Positions 41,660 through 51,178 of a stretch of 64,000 nt of DNA are shown one piece after another. This DNA comes from Alistipes montrealensis. GTDB lineage: Bacteria > Bacteroidota > Bacteroidia > Bacteroidales > Rikenellaceae. The DNA is taken from assembly GCF_018362775.1 (NCBI RefSeq), contig NZ_JAGYXY010000005.1, forward strand, positions 1 to 64,000, read 5' to 3'. Numbering within the stretch: position 1 is the stretch's first letter; the number at the start of each line of letters is the position of its first letter. The position numbers were made by a program, and so were the translations under genes. The notes beneath the pieces are model-generated. The model was not told where the DNA came from. It worked only from the letters and a program-made list of their open reading frames with translations, and did not search any database.

Positions 41660-43702
41660 TTAATTGATTCTGATTTCATCGGTAAAAAGCCAGCCGCCCG
41701 GCCGGCCGTTCGAAACGGCATGGTAACGGATATAACGCGCCTTATCCGCGCCCTGCCAACCAAAAGTGCGGTATTCGGGACGCTGCGCCTCCGCCGGGTA
41801 GTCGTTTTCAACGGCGCACAACGGCCGGAAAACCGCACCGTCGTCCGACACCGCGATTTCGACCCGTACGGGCAGACATATCCATGCGGAATACCACTGG
41901 ATAAAATCGGCAGCCACCTCCCGAATCGGCTTCACTGCGCCCAGATCGACCGTCACGACCACATCGCTGTCCAGGAAACCCTGCCAGCGGGAGCCGTAGC
42001 TCCACGGGCCGCGCAGGCCGTCGGTCAGCGTTGCGGCGCCTTCGGCGGGATAACGGTCGCTCCACGGCGTGGCATAGGAAACCGGACACCCGACAGCCAG
42101 GTGGCCGCCAGGTTCCGCGGCCTCACGCCGCTCCCCATATTCGGCCACCAGGTCGAAAACTGCGTATCCCTGCGCCAAGACCGCCGCATTGCGCAACAGC
42201 GCCCGGCGGTGGAAATCGGCATAGTCCTTGACTTCAGAGGGACTCCATGCCACTTCCGAGAGTGCAAACAGCCGCGGATAGAGCATATACTCCGCCTGTC
42301 GGGGCGTAGGAATCTGTTCGGTCCAGAGGTTCGCCTGCACACCCAGCACCCGCTCGCACCCCGGCATCCCGGCAGGAGCGGGGTCGTAGGCGTAAACCTT
42401 AGCCAACGGCAGGTAACCCGACATGGCCTGCGGCTCGGTGGTCGGATTGTCCTGATAGCTGTCAAAATAGCACCACGCATTCGGCGTCATCACCACATCG
42501 TGTCCCGCAGCGGCGGCCCTGCGGCCGCCCTCTTCGCCGCGCCACGACATGACAACGGCTCCGGGGGCCAGTCCGCCGTCGAGAATTTCATCCCAGCCGA
42601 TCAGTTTGCGGCCACGGGCGCCGAGGAAGCGTTCGATGCGGTGCACGGCGTAGCTTTGCAGTTCGTCGAGCGACTGCAAATTCTCCCGTTTCATGCGGGC
42701 GCGGCATTTCGGACACCCGGCCCACGCCGCCTTCGACGCCTCGTCGCCCCCGATATGGATATACTCCGAGGGGAAAAGTTCCATTACCTCGGCCAGCACG
42801 TTTTCCAGGAACCCGAACGTCGCGTCGTTGCCGATGCAGAAATCGCCGTCCGTATAGGGTTTGCCCGAACAGGAAAGTTCGGGATAAACCGCCAGCACCT
42901 CGTCCGAATGGCCGGGCAGTTCGATCTCGGGAATCACCGTGATATGGAGCGAGTCGGCGAAGGCCACGACCTCGCGGATGTCGGCCTTCGTATAATAGCC
43001 GCCCGAGGCCCCGGGTTCGTCGAAGCGGCAGTAACGCCGTCCTCCGGCCTGCCACTCCTGCCACGTCGCACCCCGGCGCCAGGCCGCAACGGAGGTCAGC
43101 AGCGGGTAGCGGTCGATTTCGATGCGCCATCCCGCGCCGTCGGTCAGATGCCAGTGCAGGCGGTTGAGTTTCAGCGACGCCATCATGCGCAACTGTTTTT
43201 TAACGAACTCCTTGTCGAAAAAGTGGCGTGACACGTCCAGGTGCAGCCCCCGGTACGCAAACCGCGGGGCGTCGGCAATTTCCCGGGCTGGAATCCGGGT
43301 CCCGTACTGCGCATGCAGTTGCAGGAAGGTCTGCAACCCGTAAAACAACCCCGCTGTACCGCGCGAACGGACGGTAACACCCTCCGGACGCACCGACAGG
43401 CAATAACCCTCGCCGGAGGCAGGCAGCGCGGCAGCATCCGAGAGTTCTAAATGCAGGTAATTCACGGCGGCCTCCGGCCGGTCCGTACGGCAGGGAACCT
43501 GCGCCGCACGCAGGCAGGCCGCGAGCTTCCCCGCAACCTCCTGCGGCGCATCGAACGCCAGCGGGCCGCGTATCTTGAAACTGCCGGAGCCCTGTCGCAC
43601 CGACACGGGCCGCGGAATCACGGCATCGCGTTCGGGGCCGGCGACGCAGGCGCAACAGCATAGGAATACCGTCAGCAAAAGCGTATATCGTTTCAGGTTC
43701 AT
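41660..43702 (-). CDS. GH20 beta-N-acetylhexosaminidase lipoprotein
   Basis: A 680-residue secreted enzyme. The start is taken at 43702 ([13 protein letters not shown]), because the open frame upstream lacks sense and this ATG is followed at once by a signal peptide with a Cys-rich lipobox region ([10 protein letters not shown]). The GH20b domain precedes the catalytic barrel with [28 protein letters not shown] and the catalytic pair Asp320-Glu321 in [10 protein letters not shown]. The C-terminal 150 residues resemble an F5/8 (discoidin) carbohydrate-binding domain ([19 protein letters not shown]). It would remove beta-linked GlcNAc from antennae or from the trimmed core. Confidence 0.9.
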   Translation of the reverse strand: MNLKRYTLLLTVFLCCCACVAGPERDAVIPRPVSVRQGSGSFKIRGPLAFDAPQEVAGKLAACLRAAQVPCRTDRPEAAVNYLHLELSDAAALPASGEGYCLSVRPEGVTVRSRGTAGLFYGLQTFLQLHAQYGTRIPAREIADAPRFAYRGLHLDVSRHFFDKEFVKKQLRMMASLKLNRLHWHLTDGAGWRIEIDRYPLLTSVAAWRRGATWQEWQAGGRRYCRFDEPGASGGYYTKADIREVVAFADSLHITVIPEIELPGHSDEVLAVYPELSCSGKPYTDGDFCIGNDATFGFLENVLAEVMELFPSEYIHIGGDEASKAAWAGCPKCRARMKRENLQSLDELQSYAVHRIERFLGARGRKLIGWDEILDGGLAPGAVVMSWRGEEGGRRAAAAGHDVVMTPNAWCYFDSYQDNPTTEPQAMSGYLPLAKVYAYDPAPAGMPGCERVLGVQANLWTEQIPTPRQAEYMLYPRLFALSEVAWSPSEVKDYADFHRRALLRNAAVLAQGYAVFDLVAEYGERREAAEPGGHLAVGCPVSYATPWSDRYPAEGAATLTDGLRGPWSYGSRWQGFLDSDVVVTVDLGAVKPIREVAADFIQWYSAWICLPVRVEIAVSDDGAVFRPLCAVENDYPAEAQRPEYRTFGWQGADKARYIRYHAVSNGRPGGWLFTDEIRIN

Positions 43703-43719
43703 AGCGGCCGTCGTTTTTT

Positions 43720-45615
43720 TTATTTGAATAACTTGTCGAGCAGAGCCGCCCGCGAACCGGTCAGCGTACGGATACGTTCGATCTCCAGCGGATAGGTCTT
43801 GGCCGGCATCTTGGCTTCGCCGCTGTATTGGTAGTAAAAAGGCCACACCTCGAAATTCGCTGCGATGGCCTTCGCCATCCGGACAGGCATCTCGTCGAGT
43901 TCCTTCGTCACCGTAGCGAGAAGCTGCGCTTTTTTGCGGGCCCAGCGGGCAGCGACGAACGTCCGGAAGGTTTCATCCGCCCAGAAGCGGTGGAACCAGT
44001 CGGGATCGACGGAATCGGGCATGTAGAAACCGGCATAGATCATCAGGTTGGTCAGGGGATCCGAATGCGGGAGGCGTTTTTCGTTGTCCCAGCCTTTATC
44101 CACATCCCAAACGGGGCCGAAGAAGAGTTTGTCGACTCCCCGGCGCTTGTAGAAATAGGTGCTCGTATAGCCGTCCATGTCGCCGCAAAGTTCCTTGACG
44201 ATGATAAAATCGGCAAGCGTCTTCTCGTCGAAATACCGACGCCAGCCGTTGACGGGGTCCTTGAAATTGCTTCCATAGAGCACCGCTTCGGCTTCGTTGA
44301 TGAATTTTTCGATGTAGGCATACTGCGCCGGCGTACAGTCGTCGTCCTTGGGATATTTGTGGCTCATCTTCACGCCGCGACCCGAATAAAACGTGCCCTC
44401 GTGAATGTCGGTCTCCATGATATGCCCGCCGGAAATCGTCGCCGGGTCGTCGCCGTCAGCCTCCTCCAGTTTATCGACCGCAATGCGGCCCTTGGCGCGT
44501 TCCATCTGGTCGCTCATCTGGTACAGGCCGAGATAATCATCGTTCTTGTAAACGTTGACATACTGCGAGCAGGGCGTGAACAAGACAGCAGAAGCATCGT
44601 GGTAACCGTCCGATTTATTGAAAAGGTCGCGCGAGATGGCGAAACCCAGGTGGTCGCGGAGCAGCGATTTGTCCATGTCGTTGGCCAACAGCACCCAACT
44701 TTTCTCCATAGCATGATTCAACCCGACCGGGCTGAATTTCGAAGGGAATTTCATGCGGTAAGGCTTTTTCGGAAGGCCCCAGGTCGAATTGCCGCGGCCG
44801 CGCATCTGGATTTTGCCGTCGGCAGCACTGTCCCACCACCCCTCGGCCGTATGCGGGCTGTAAAGTTTGATCGCAGTATCCACATAGTCATCCTTGCTGG
44901 TGATCTCGCGGTCGGGCTGCATGCGCAGCACCGGCAGTTCGGTGTTGATCTGCGGGCAGTTGAGCGAAACCGTATAGGTCCGTGTATCGCCGTTTTCGGC
45001 CACGACCACAAGGGATACATCCCCGGCGAAGGAGATTTTAGTTTCGCCCGACACTACCGAAACGTCGTTCACCAGCACCTGTGCGCCGTTGGTCGTGAAC
45101 GTCGGGACAAGCATCGCAGGCTCTGCGTTGTCGATCCATTTCAGGTACATCGCCGAGAGAGTCCGTTTTTCCTTGTCGAAATCGAATACGATGTCGTTCG
45201 CCAGGTTGTTTTTCGAGCGGCCGATGCCGAAGGTCAGCAGGTCGCACCGGCCCTGGAATCTCCCCTGGGCCACGCTAATTTCGATATCGTTGCAGCCGGA
45301 TGCGGACAAAAGGACGACCGCCGTGCGCTCCGCGCCGTCGTTGGGCTCAACAACGAGTTTCAGGTTGTGCTCTCCTTCAGCGGACAGCAGCTCCGCCCCG
45401 CACCACGACGCCTTCGGGTGCAGGGTGATCTCCCTGTTGGAAGACACCGTTGCGAAAAATTCGCCGCCGTCGGCTCCGGGCGTGAATTCCCTCCCGTCGA
45501 CAGTCAGGTAAGGTTCCGTATCGTCGGCCTCGTCGCCTCCGGAACAGGAGACAACCAAAAGTCCGGAAAGCAGGCAGAGCCACGCGGATAAATAACGAAT
45601 GTTTTTCATTTTCAT
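43720..45615 (-). CDS. CotH-kinase family lipoprotein with BACON-like N-terminus
   Basis: A 631-residue lipoprotein (LVVSC, Cys24). Residues about 35-120 look like a BACON-type beta domain (FTPGADGGEFFATVSSNREI, then SVAQGRF). Residues 120-220 look like a DUF5018-type domain, and the CotH-kinase-like domain follows from about 235. In it are MRGRGNSTWGLPKKPYRMKF, WVLLANDMDKSLLRDHLGF, GGHIMETDIHEG and FGPVWDVDKGWDNEKR, the Asp-rich metal motif. CotH proteins are atypical kinases, some of which phosphorylate spore-coat proteins. In Bacteroidota they often lie in glycan loci without a known role. Two ATGs two codons apart could serve as start. Confidence 0.82.
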   Translation of the reverse strand: MKMKNIRYLSAWLCLLSGLLVVSCSGGDEADDTEPYLTVDGREFTPGADGGEFFATVSSNREITLHPKASWCGAELLSAEGEHNLKLVVEPNDGAERTAVVLLSASGCNDIEISVAQGRFQGRCDLLTFGIGRSKNNLANDIVFDFDKEKRTLSAMYLKWIDNAEPAMLVPTFTTNGAQVLVNDVSVVSGETKISFAGDVSLVVVAENGDTRTYTVSLNCPQINTELPVLRMQPDREITSKDDYVDTAIKLYSPHTAEGWWDSAADGKIQMRGRGNSTWGLPKKPYRMKFPSKFSPVGLNHAMEKSWVLLANDMDKSLLRDHLGFAISRDLFNKSDGYHDASAVLFTPCSQYVNVYKNDDYLGLYQMSDQMERAKGRIAVDKLEEADGDDPATISGGHIMETDIHEGTFYSGRGVKMSHKYPKDDDCTPAQYAYIEKFINEAEAVLYGSNFKDPVNGWRRYFDEKTLADFIIVKELCGDMDGYTSTYFYKRRGVDKLFFGPVWDVDKGWDNEKRLPHSDPLTNLMIYAGFYMPDSVDPDWFHRFWADETFRTFVAARWARKKAQLLATVTKELDEMPVRMAKAIAANFEVWPFYYQYSGEAKMPAKTYPLEIERIRTLTGSRAALLDKLFK

Positions 45616-45624
45616 GGCGGCGGG

Positions 45625-46935
45625 TTATTTCTCCGCAGCGCTGCCGCCGTCGGAATAGGTGAAAGGCACGAACCTCGTCACGAGGAACGCCGGGATCGTA
45701 GCCAGCATAACTACGATAAAGAACACGCCATAGCCCAGTGCGTCGCTCAGGTAGCCCGAAACAGCCCCGGTGAGCATCACCGAAAGGTTCATGATTCCCG
45801 AGGCGAAGGCGTAGTGCGCCATCTGGTGTCGGCCGGGGGCCACCTGCTGCATCATAAAAAGCGTCAGCCCCACGAAACCGAATCCGTAGCCGAAGTACTC
45901 CATGACGATGCCTCCGCCCACGAGCCACATCGACTGCGGCTGAAACCACGCCAAGAGGGCGTAGACGGCGAACGGGAGGTTGAAAATACAGCAAAGGGTA
46001 AAAAGCGTACGTTTCAGGCCCCGATGTGCGATATAGTAGCCCGCCAACAGCGAACCTAGAAGGAATGCCCCGGCGCCGCACGTACCATAATAAAGACCGA
46101 TCTTCTGGTTCGTAAGGCCCAGGCCGCCCGAAACAACGTCGGCTTTGAGGAACAGCGGCACGATTTTCATCACGAAACCTTCGCCCAAGCGATAGAGGAT
46201 GATGAACGCGATGTAATACCAGATGTGTTTCTTCGCGAAGAACGTCACGACAACCTCTTTCAGACTCCGGAGTCCCTCTCGCAGCGAATGTTCGTCGGCT
46301 GCACTACCGCCTGCGGGAAGCACACGGCCGTGATAGATGCCCAGCAGGACGAGAAAGCAGCATAAGATTATCAGCACGACTGTCCACGACCGGACATAAG
46401 CGTCGAAAGTCGCGGCGCCCGAGGCGCTGAAGCCCTCGTAGAGGCAGCCTGCGAGCCAGACCAGACCGCCCGAAGCTACCAACTTCGCCAGGTTATAGAA
46501 CGCTCCCTGCCAGCCGATGTATTTCGCCTGGTCTTCTGTGGAGAGTTCCGACATGTAGACGCCGTCAGCAGCGATATCATGCGTCGCGCCGCTGAAAGCG
46601 ACGACCGCAAAGACCGCAATCGTAACTGCAAAAAACGACGGCAGGTGCAGCGCCAGCGCCGCAAGGCCGAACAGCACGCCGCTCAGGAGCTGCGTCGCAA
46701 CGACGAAGAATTTTTTGGTCCGGAAAATTTCCAGGAAAGGGCTCCACAGGAACTTGATCGTCCAGGGCCACATGATCAGCGAGGTCCAGAACGCGATCTG
46801 TGCGTCCGAGATGCCAAGATCCTTGAACATCACGGCCGAAACCATGTTCAGTACCACAAACGGCAGGCCCATCGCAAAATAGAGCGAGGGAACCCAGTTG
46901 AGCGGCCCGGAGAAGTGGGAATTCATTCGGTTCAT
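45625..46935 (-). CDS. MFS transporter, probable mannosyl-GlcNAc importer
   Basis: The 436-residue inner-membrane protein has about 12 predicted spans and resembles the MFS/AmpG-like permeases found beside GH130 phosphorylase genes in Bacteroides. The start LNWVPSLYFAMGLPFVVLNM, and FWTSLIMWPWTIKFLWSPFLE after the second span, are characteristic. It would move the trimmed core disaccharide from the periplasm to the cytoplasm for GH130. It is preceded by a terminator and a promoter-like box, so it starts a second transcription unit of the PUL. Confidence 0.85.
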   Translation of the reverse strand: MNRMNSHFSGPLNWVPSLYFAMGLPFVVLNMVSAVMFKDLGISDAQIAFWTSLIMWPWTIKFLWSPFLEIFRTKKFFVVATQLLSGVLFGLAALALHLPSFFAVTIAVFAVVAFSGATHDIAADGVYMSELSTEDQAKYIGWQGAFYNLAKLVASGGLVWLAGCLYEGFSASGAATFDAYVRSWTVVLIILCCFLVLLGIYHGRVLPAGGSAADEHSLREGLRSLKEVVVTFFAKKHIWYYIAFIILYRLGEGFVMKIVPLFLKADVVSGGLGLTNQKIGLYYGTCGAGAFLLGSLLAGYYIAHRGLKRTLFTLCCIFNLPFAVYALLAWFQPQSMWLVGGGIVMEYFGYGFGFVGLTLFMMQQVAPGRHQMAHYAFASGIMNLSVMLTGAVSGYLSDALGYGVFFIVVMLATIPAFLVTRFVPFTYSDGGSAAEK

Positions 46936-46960
46936 TCGGATTAGCGATTACAAAAATAAC

Positions 46961-46968
46961 AATTTTCC
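46961..46968 (-). promoter_or_regulatory. Candidate -7 element of an internal PUL promoter
   Basis: TATTTTTG on the minus strand fits TAnnTTTG and lies just after an intrinsic terminator and 26 bp before the MFS start codon. The -33 position 19 bases upstream reads TTTTTATC, a poor match to TTTG, so the promoter is probably weak or activator-dependent. Confidence 0.45.
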
Positions 46969-46980
46969 GTCTGACGGGAT

Positions 46981-47026
46981 AAAAAACCGCGCGGTCTGAA
47001 AGGATTATACCTCCGAAACCGCGCGG
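46981..47026 (-). terminator. Intrinsic terminator inside the PUL
   Basis: On the minus strand, CCGCGCGGT and ACCGCGCGG form a 9-bp GC stem with a loop of about 22 bases, followed by six T. It lies 40 bp after the stop of the DUF1735-F5/8 gene and separates the SusC-to-binding-protein block from the transporter-and-hydrolase block. Confidence 0.8.
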
Positions 47027-47066
47027 CCGTCAATTCATTCGAATGCCGTTTACGGCAGGTTGCACC

Positions 47067-48410
47067 TTATTTTTTGCCGTAGAACCGCATGATCGAAATA
47101 TCGTGGTAGTACCCGCTCGTCTCCAACGACGTAATTTTCACATGACGGGCTTCGATCGGTTTCACGAATTTGAAGAAATGAGCGATAGTCATCGGCAAAC
47201 CCTCTTTCGTACCTTGTTCCATCCAGGTTATGCCGTCGCTCGAGGTCTCAATACGAATTGTCTTCGACGCATAGGAAGCCGAATAGTAGTAGACCTGAAT
47301 GCCTGCCAGCATCTTCTGTTCTTTCATGTCAATGGCAATCCAGAGCTGTTTCCCGCTGCCATAATAGTCGTTGTACCTGCTGTCATCGAGGACGTTCGAA
47401 GGGCTGCCGCTGCCGCCTTCACCGGTGGCCGTAAAGCCCGTACGGCTGTATTCCTCCCAATCAGCCTGTACAGCGTCAACCATCTCAACAATATCGAAAA
47501 CCTTGGAGATATTAAAAGTCAACACATTGGCATCTTTTACCGGTTTCACGGTGGGGTCAGCGCTCTCGAAGGCCGCCGTCAGGGTAACCGTAAAGTTACC
47601 GGGATCGGCATTGGTCAGCAGGAAATCGTCGGTCAGCGTCCAATGCACTTCGTCCGATTCGAGAGAACCGGCCGGAACAGTTACCTCCGCAGGCGTGAGT
47701 GTTACGTCGCCGGCAAATTCCGGAGCAAGTCCCTCCGAGGAGAAAGTCACTTTGACATCGGCGTCGGCCGGTCTGTCGAGTTTGATCTTGAACGTATACT
47801 CCATCTTGTCCTCGTTGAGGATCGCGCCATCGAGGTAAGCGCGGCGGAAACTTACCGTATTGCCGTTTGTGCCGACAACCGAGCAACCGACCACATAGGC
47901 CTCCTTTTCAACGACAACCTTCGCCGTACCTTCGCCGACCAGCGCCACGTTATAACCGTCGGCGTCGGCAACCTTCACACCCAGTTCATAGGTGCAGGCC
48001 GCTTTTTCGGGTTCCGCAAAACTGAAATCAGGATCGAGATAAGTGACCGTAACAGGCTCGGCAGATTTCGAACCGGCAGGAATGCGGAGTTCGCGTTTGT
48101 CGATCTCCACCTTGTCTTCGGGGATATTGACGATCAGCGGATCGACATGCAGGATGAGGTCCTCGGGACTCGGCGTCGCGAGTTGGAAGGTATAGGTACG
48201 TGTCAACTCCCCGTTGACGGAGAGTTTGCCCGCACCGTCGTAAACCGCTTTCAGGGGAACGGAAACCACTCCGCTCTCCGCTCCTTCGATCCCGAGGCTG
48301 ACGTTAGTATCGGGATAACCCGCCAGGTCGAGCTTCTCATCCTCCCGGCAGGAAGTCAGTGCGGCTGCTCCCAGCACGGCAAGAAGAGCTATTTTTCGAA
48401 TATTTTTCAT
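47067..48410 (-). CDS. Surface glycan-binding lipoprotein: DUF1735 domains plus F5/8 type C
   Basis: A 447-residue lipoprotein (LTSC, Cys21). Two beta-rich segments with the DUF1735 look (about 30-160 and 165-300) include VDPLIVNIPEDKVEIDKREL and VTLTPAEVTVPAGSLESDEV. The C-terminal 130 residues are a discoidin/F5/8-type domain with NVLDDSRYNDYYGSGKQLWI, IETSSDGITWMEQGT and IEARHVKITSLE. The layout matches accessory binding proteins of N-glycan PULs such as the BT3986 group. It probably holds glycan at the outer membrane for the GH18 enzyme encoded just upstream in the operon. Confidence 0.82.
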   Translation of the reverse strand: MKNIRKIALLAVLGAAALTSCREDEKLDLAGYPDTNVSLGIEGAESGVVSVPLKAVYDGAGKLSVNGELTRTYTFQLATPSPEDLILHVDPLIVNIPEDKVEIDKRELRIPAGSKSAEPVTVTYLDPDFSFAEPEKAACTYELGVKVADADGYNVALVGEGTAKVVVEKEAYVVGCSVVGTNGNTVSFRRAYLDGAILNEDKMEYTFKIKLDRPADADVKVTFSSEGLAPEFAGDVTLTPAEVTVPAGSLESDEVHWTLTDDFLLTNADPGNFTVTLTAAFESADPTVKPVKDANVLTFNISKVFDIVEMVDAVQADWEEYSRTGFTATGEGGSGSPSNVLDDSRYNDYYGSGKQLWIAIDMKEQKMLAGIQVYYYSASYASKTIRIETSSDGITWMEQGTKEGLPMTIAHFFKFVKPIEARHVKITSLETSGYYHDISIMRFYGKK

Positions 48411-48474
48411 AGTTCTGTTTTTTTTCGGTTAGTATCGCCCGCAGGGGCCGGGCAAAAGTTTCAAATCAGCCGTT

Positions 48475-49950
48475 CTATTTCGTATCGGGAAGATCTTCGG
48501 GATAACGGTACAACGTGAGATCGTCTTTCTTGTAGAAAACCGTCGGGTCCTTAAGCTGCGAACCGTAAAGCGTCTCGGCTCCCTTCAGGCGGTTGAAGAT
48601 TCCCTGCCAATGGCTCTTATTGATCACATTCGAATTCGAATAGGTCTGCATCGGGTTGGGAGCAAATCCCATGAACCAGCCGTAACCTTCGCTGATGAGG
48701 CGCTGCGCCGAGGATGCGGTCAGGTCGCTGCCGCCGCCGTTGTACTCGGACGAAATGCCGGAGCACTTTTTCTTGGTCATATTCCCGATCGGGCCGGCGC
48801 TCGATCCATAGTTCGCCACAGCAACATCGATCCATTCGTCCGCATCCACGCCGTCCACAGATGCCGTACCATACATATTACCCCAGATGAACACAGTTAC
48901 CAGTTTGTCAGGCATCGCTTTCTTCGTCTCGTAGCAGAGGCGCGCAGCAGCAGCAGAACTCGAATTCGTATAAGCCGGGTGGCTCAGGTCGGGATAGTCG
49001 GAATACTCGTCGTCGTAATTCACGCCGTCGAGGTTATACGCCTCGCAGTAATAGGCCACTTCCGCGGCAAAATCCTTCGCGCCCTTATCGGAGAGCTGCG
49101 CCAAACCGGCCTGGTCGTGGTTGCCCAGCAGGCCGAGCAGTACCTTGATACCGCGTTTGCGCAACGGCTGCAGGTATTTCTCGTTGTTGTCGAGCAGGAA
49201 CTGCACATTGGGGTTGCACTGGATATAGGGGCGGTCTTCATCGACATTGTGATTGATGTTGGCGGCGAAAAGCACCACGACATCCCACAACAGGCGGCCG
49301 TCCTCCAGTTCGAAGGTCAGTGCGTTAAGCGGATTCACATCGTTCACCTCGAAAAAGAGGAAGCCTTTGGGCAGGTCCTCCCCCTTATTGCAGGAAGGAA
49401 GTTCTTTTTCGGCTTTGACCAGGTAGATGCAATGACTGGCTTCATCCTTGACGGTCAGTCCGTCGGCCTTCACGGTAACGGCCACAGGAACCGCATAGAC
49501 TTTACCTTCCACCAGATCGTCGGCGGCGGCGATAGTCATACCGACCGAAACATCGTGGGCACGAGCAGCCCCGAGCGTGATGGAACCTTCATTTTCGAAG
49601 GATACCAATTGTTCGGGATAAGGCAGGTAATCGGTTCCGTTCTTTTTGTTGTACTCGGTCAGGTAACCCGGGTCGATACCCAGTTTCACCTCGGCAGGAA
49701 CCGAAAGCGTCTGCGTAAGGCTCAGCTTGACACTGGACTGAAAACTGCCTTCGAAGAATACAACATCGACAACCGATTTGCTGGTGTTGGCGTCCTTCAA
49801 GACGATGGTGTTTTCATGAACGCCCTGATAAGCGCCTTCATCGATCGATTTTCCAACGACGATATCGTCGGCGCAGGAGACCACCGATACGGCGCACAGC
49901 AGCGCAGCGGCTGCCGCGAGCACTCCGGATTTGAAATATCTTGTCTTCAT
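48475..49950 (-). CDS. GH18 endo-beta-N-acetylglucosaminidase with N-terminal DUF1735 domain
   Basis: A 491-residue lipoprotein (SVVSC, Cys26). The DUF1735 domain spans about residues 35-180. The GH18 barrel follows, with RGIKVLLGLLGNHDQAG and the catalytic motif LDGVNYDDEYSDY: Asp308, Asn311, Asp313 and Glu315, the general acid. The DDEY form is that of Endo H/Endo F-type enzymes, which cut between the two core GlcNAc of N-glycans. The architecture matches Bacteroides EndoBT-3987, which acts on high-mannose N-glycans. As the first enzyme to act, at the cell surface, it defines the substrate of the locus. Confidence 0.92.
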   Translation of the reverse strand: MKTRYFKSGVLAAAAALLCAVSVVSCADDIVVGKSIDEGAYQGVHENTIVLKDANTSKSVVDVVFFEGSFQSSVKLSLTQTLSVPAEVKLGIDPGYLTEYNKKNGTDYLPYPEQLVSFENEGSITLGAARAHDVSVGMTIAAADDLVEGKVYAVPVAVTVKADGLTVKDEASHCIYLVKAEKELPSCNKGEDLPKGFLFFEVNDVNPLNALTFELEDGRLLWDVVVLFAANINHNVDEDRPYIQCNPNVQFLLDNNEKYLQPLRKRGIKVLLGLLGNHDQAGLAQLSDKGAKDFAAEVAYYCEAYNLDGVNYDDEYSDYPDLSHPAYTNSSSAAAARLCYETKKAMPDKLVTVFIWGNMYGTASVDGVDADEWIDVAVANYGSSAGPIGNMTKKKCSGISSEYNGGGSDLTASSAQRLISEGYGWFMGFAPNPMQTYSNSNVINKSHWQGIFNRLKGAETLYGSQLKDPTVFYKKDDLTLYRYPEDLPDTK

Positions 49951-49978
49951 GATTGGTTATCAGATTTAAATTCCACAA

Positions 49979-51172
49979 TTAGTTGAGGGCAGGAATCTGC
50001 ACGGGAACCCATGTCGGATCGTCGCTCTCGGTTTGGCCCGTATTACGTACGAAAGTAATATCCGAGCCGTAGGAGGTCTGGTCTTTGATCGTGCGGCCCG
50101 TACCCTCGTTGAACTTCCAGTAGGCGATCAGGCCCGGCGTAGCGGGATCGACGCGGTAGGGATTATCGGCGATCTGCTGCTGCGTACGAACGATGTTCCA
50201 GATACGCATCTCGGACATCTGGCCCGGGAACCAGCGTTCATTGTCCCAAGCGTAGCCGATCCAGCAGCCCGATGAGACATCCACGCTCGACGAAGAACCG
50301 TTGGTCGAAGAAGCGACCTCTTCGCCGTTGATATAGTAATGCAGTTCCCGGTTCACACCGTCGTATACCACGGCGAGGTGCACCCACTCTTCGACAGGCA
50401 GAGCCGGAGACTGCGCCTTAGAAGGCCAGCTACCCGCAGGCGACACCAACTGCAACTGGTTGGGATTACGATCCGCATCGCCGATACGGATGAGGAATTT
50501 GCCCTCGATACCGAAAACCGTACTCAACCCGTAGCCGTTACGACCACTCTGCCAGTCCTTCGTGCGAACCAGCACCTCGATGGTAACCTGTTTCATGTTG
50601 CTGACGATCGGTCGGGCTGTTGCGGACCAATTGATCGGAGCCTTCAATTTGGAGATATCGGCGACCATATTGATCAGGGCGGCGCCGCGGACAATGAAGT
50701 AGACCGTGCGGCGGCTATCGAGCAGAGTTGCGCCGTCCACCTCCGAAATCGTTACGGGAAGGACGTAGCGCGTCTTCACGTCGAGCGTGTTGATATCCTT
50801 GAAGTTGATGGGGATGTCGGCGGCGAAAACATTGCCGGCCTCAATCTCGGTCGTATTTTCGGGAATACTCCAGTAGTCTTCGGGCAGCGCGAATGCGTTG
50901 TCGAGATAAATCTGGTTGTACTGTGCGGCCAGGTCGGGACGCGCCTCCAGCCGCACCGTGACATTCTTATCGGCAGGCTGGGCCAGGCGGATGCTGACCG
51001 TACGCGAACTCTCCGTTACGGCGGGATCGATCAGCAAATCGTCGGTCATGATCGCCGAAGAGATGTAAAGTTTGTTGTCGAAGTGGTGCTTGTCGACATC
51101 CTCGTTCTTGCAACCCGTAAAAGCGGCCGCTGCGAGGACGAAAAGCGCCAGTAAACATTTATTGAGTTTCAT
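49979..51172 (-). CDS. Surface glycan-binding lipoprotein: DUF1735 plus LamG domain
   Basis: A 397-residue lipoprotein (AFTGC, Cys21). Residues about 30-165 form a DUF1735-type domain (SIRLAQPADKNVTVRLEARP). Residues about 185-390 form a laminin-G/concanavalin-like beta-sandwich, seen in EEWVHLAVVYDGVNRELHYY, SSGCWIGYAWDNERWFPGQM and SEMRIWNIVRTQQQI. No catalytic residues are apparent. It probably binds glycan or glycoprotein at the outer membrane as part of the Sus-like complex. It lies 6 bp downstream of the GH18-fold protein and 28 bp before the active GH18 gene. Confidence 0.85.
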   Translation of the reverse strand: MKLNKCLLALFVLAAAAFTGCKNEDVDKHHFDNKLYISSAIMTDDLLIDPAVTESSRTVSIRLAQPADKNVTVRLEARPDLAAQYNQIYLDNAFALPEDYWSIPENTTEIEAGNVFAADIPINFKDINTLDVKTRYVLPVTISEVDGATLLDSRRTVYFIVRGAALINMVADISKLKAPINWSATARPIVSNMKQVTIEVLVRTKDWQSGRNGYGLSTVFGIEGKFLIRIGDADRNPNQLQLVSPAGSWPSKAQSPALPVEEWVHLAVVYDGVNRELHYYINGEEVASSTNGSSSSVDVSSGCWIGYAWDNERWFPGQMSEMRIWNIVRTQQQIADNPYRVDPATPGLIAYWKFNEGTGRTIKDQTSYGSDITFVRNTGQTESDDPTWVPVQIPALN

Positions 51173-51178
51173 AACCGG

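Noticed and set aside
43703-43846. 48-residue N-terminal extension of GH20
   Set aside because: The extension has no signal peptide and overlaps the 3' end of the CotH gene; the ATG at 43702 starts a normal lipoprotein signal.
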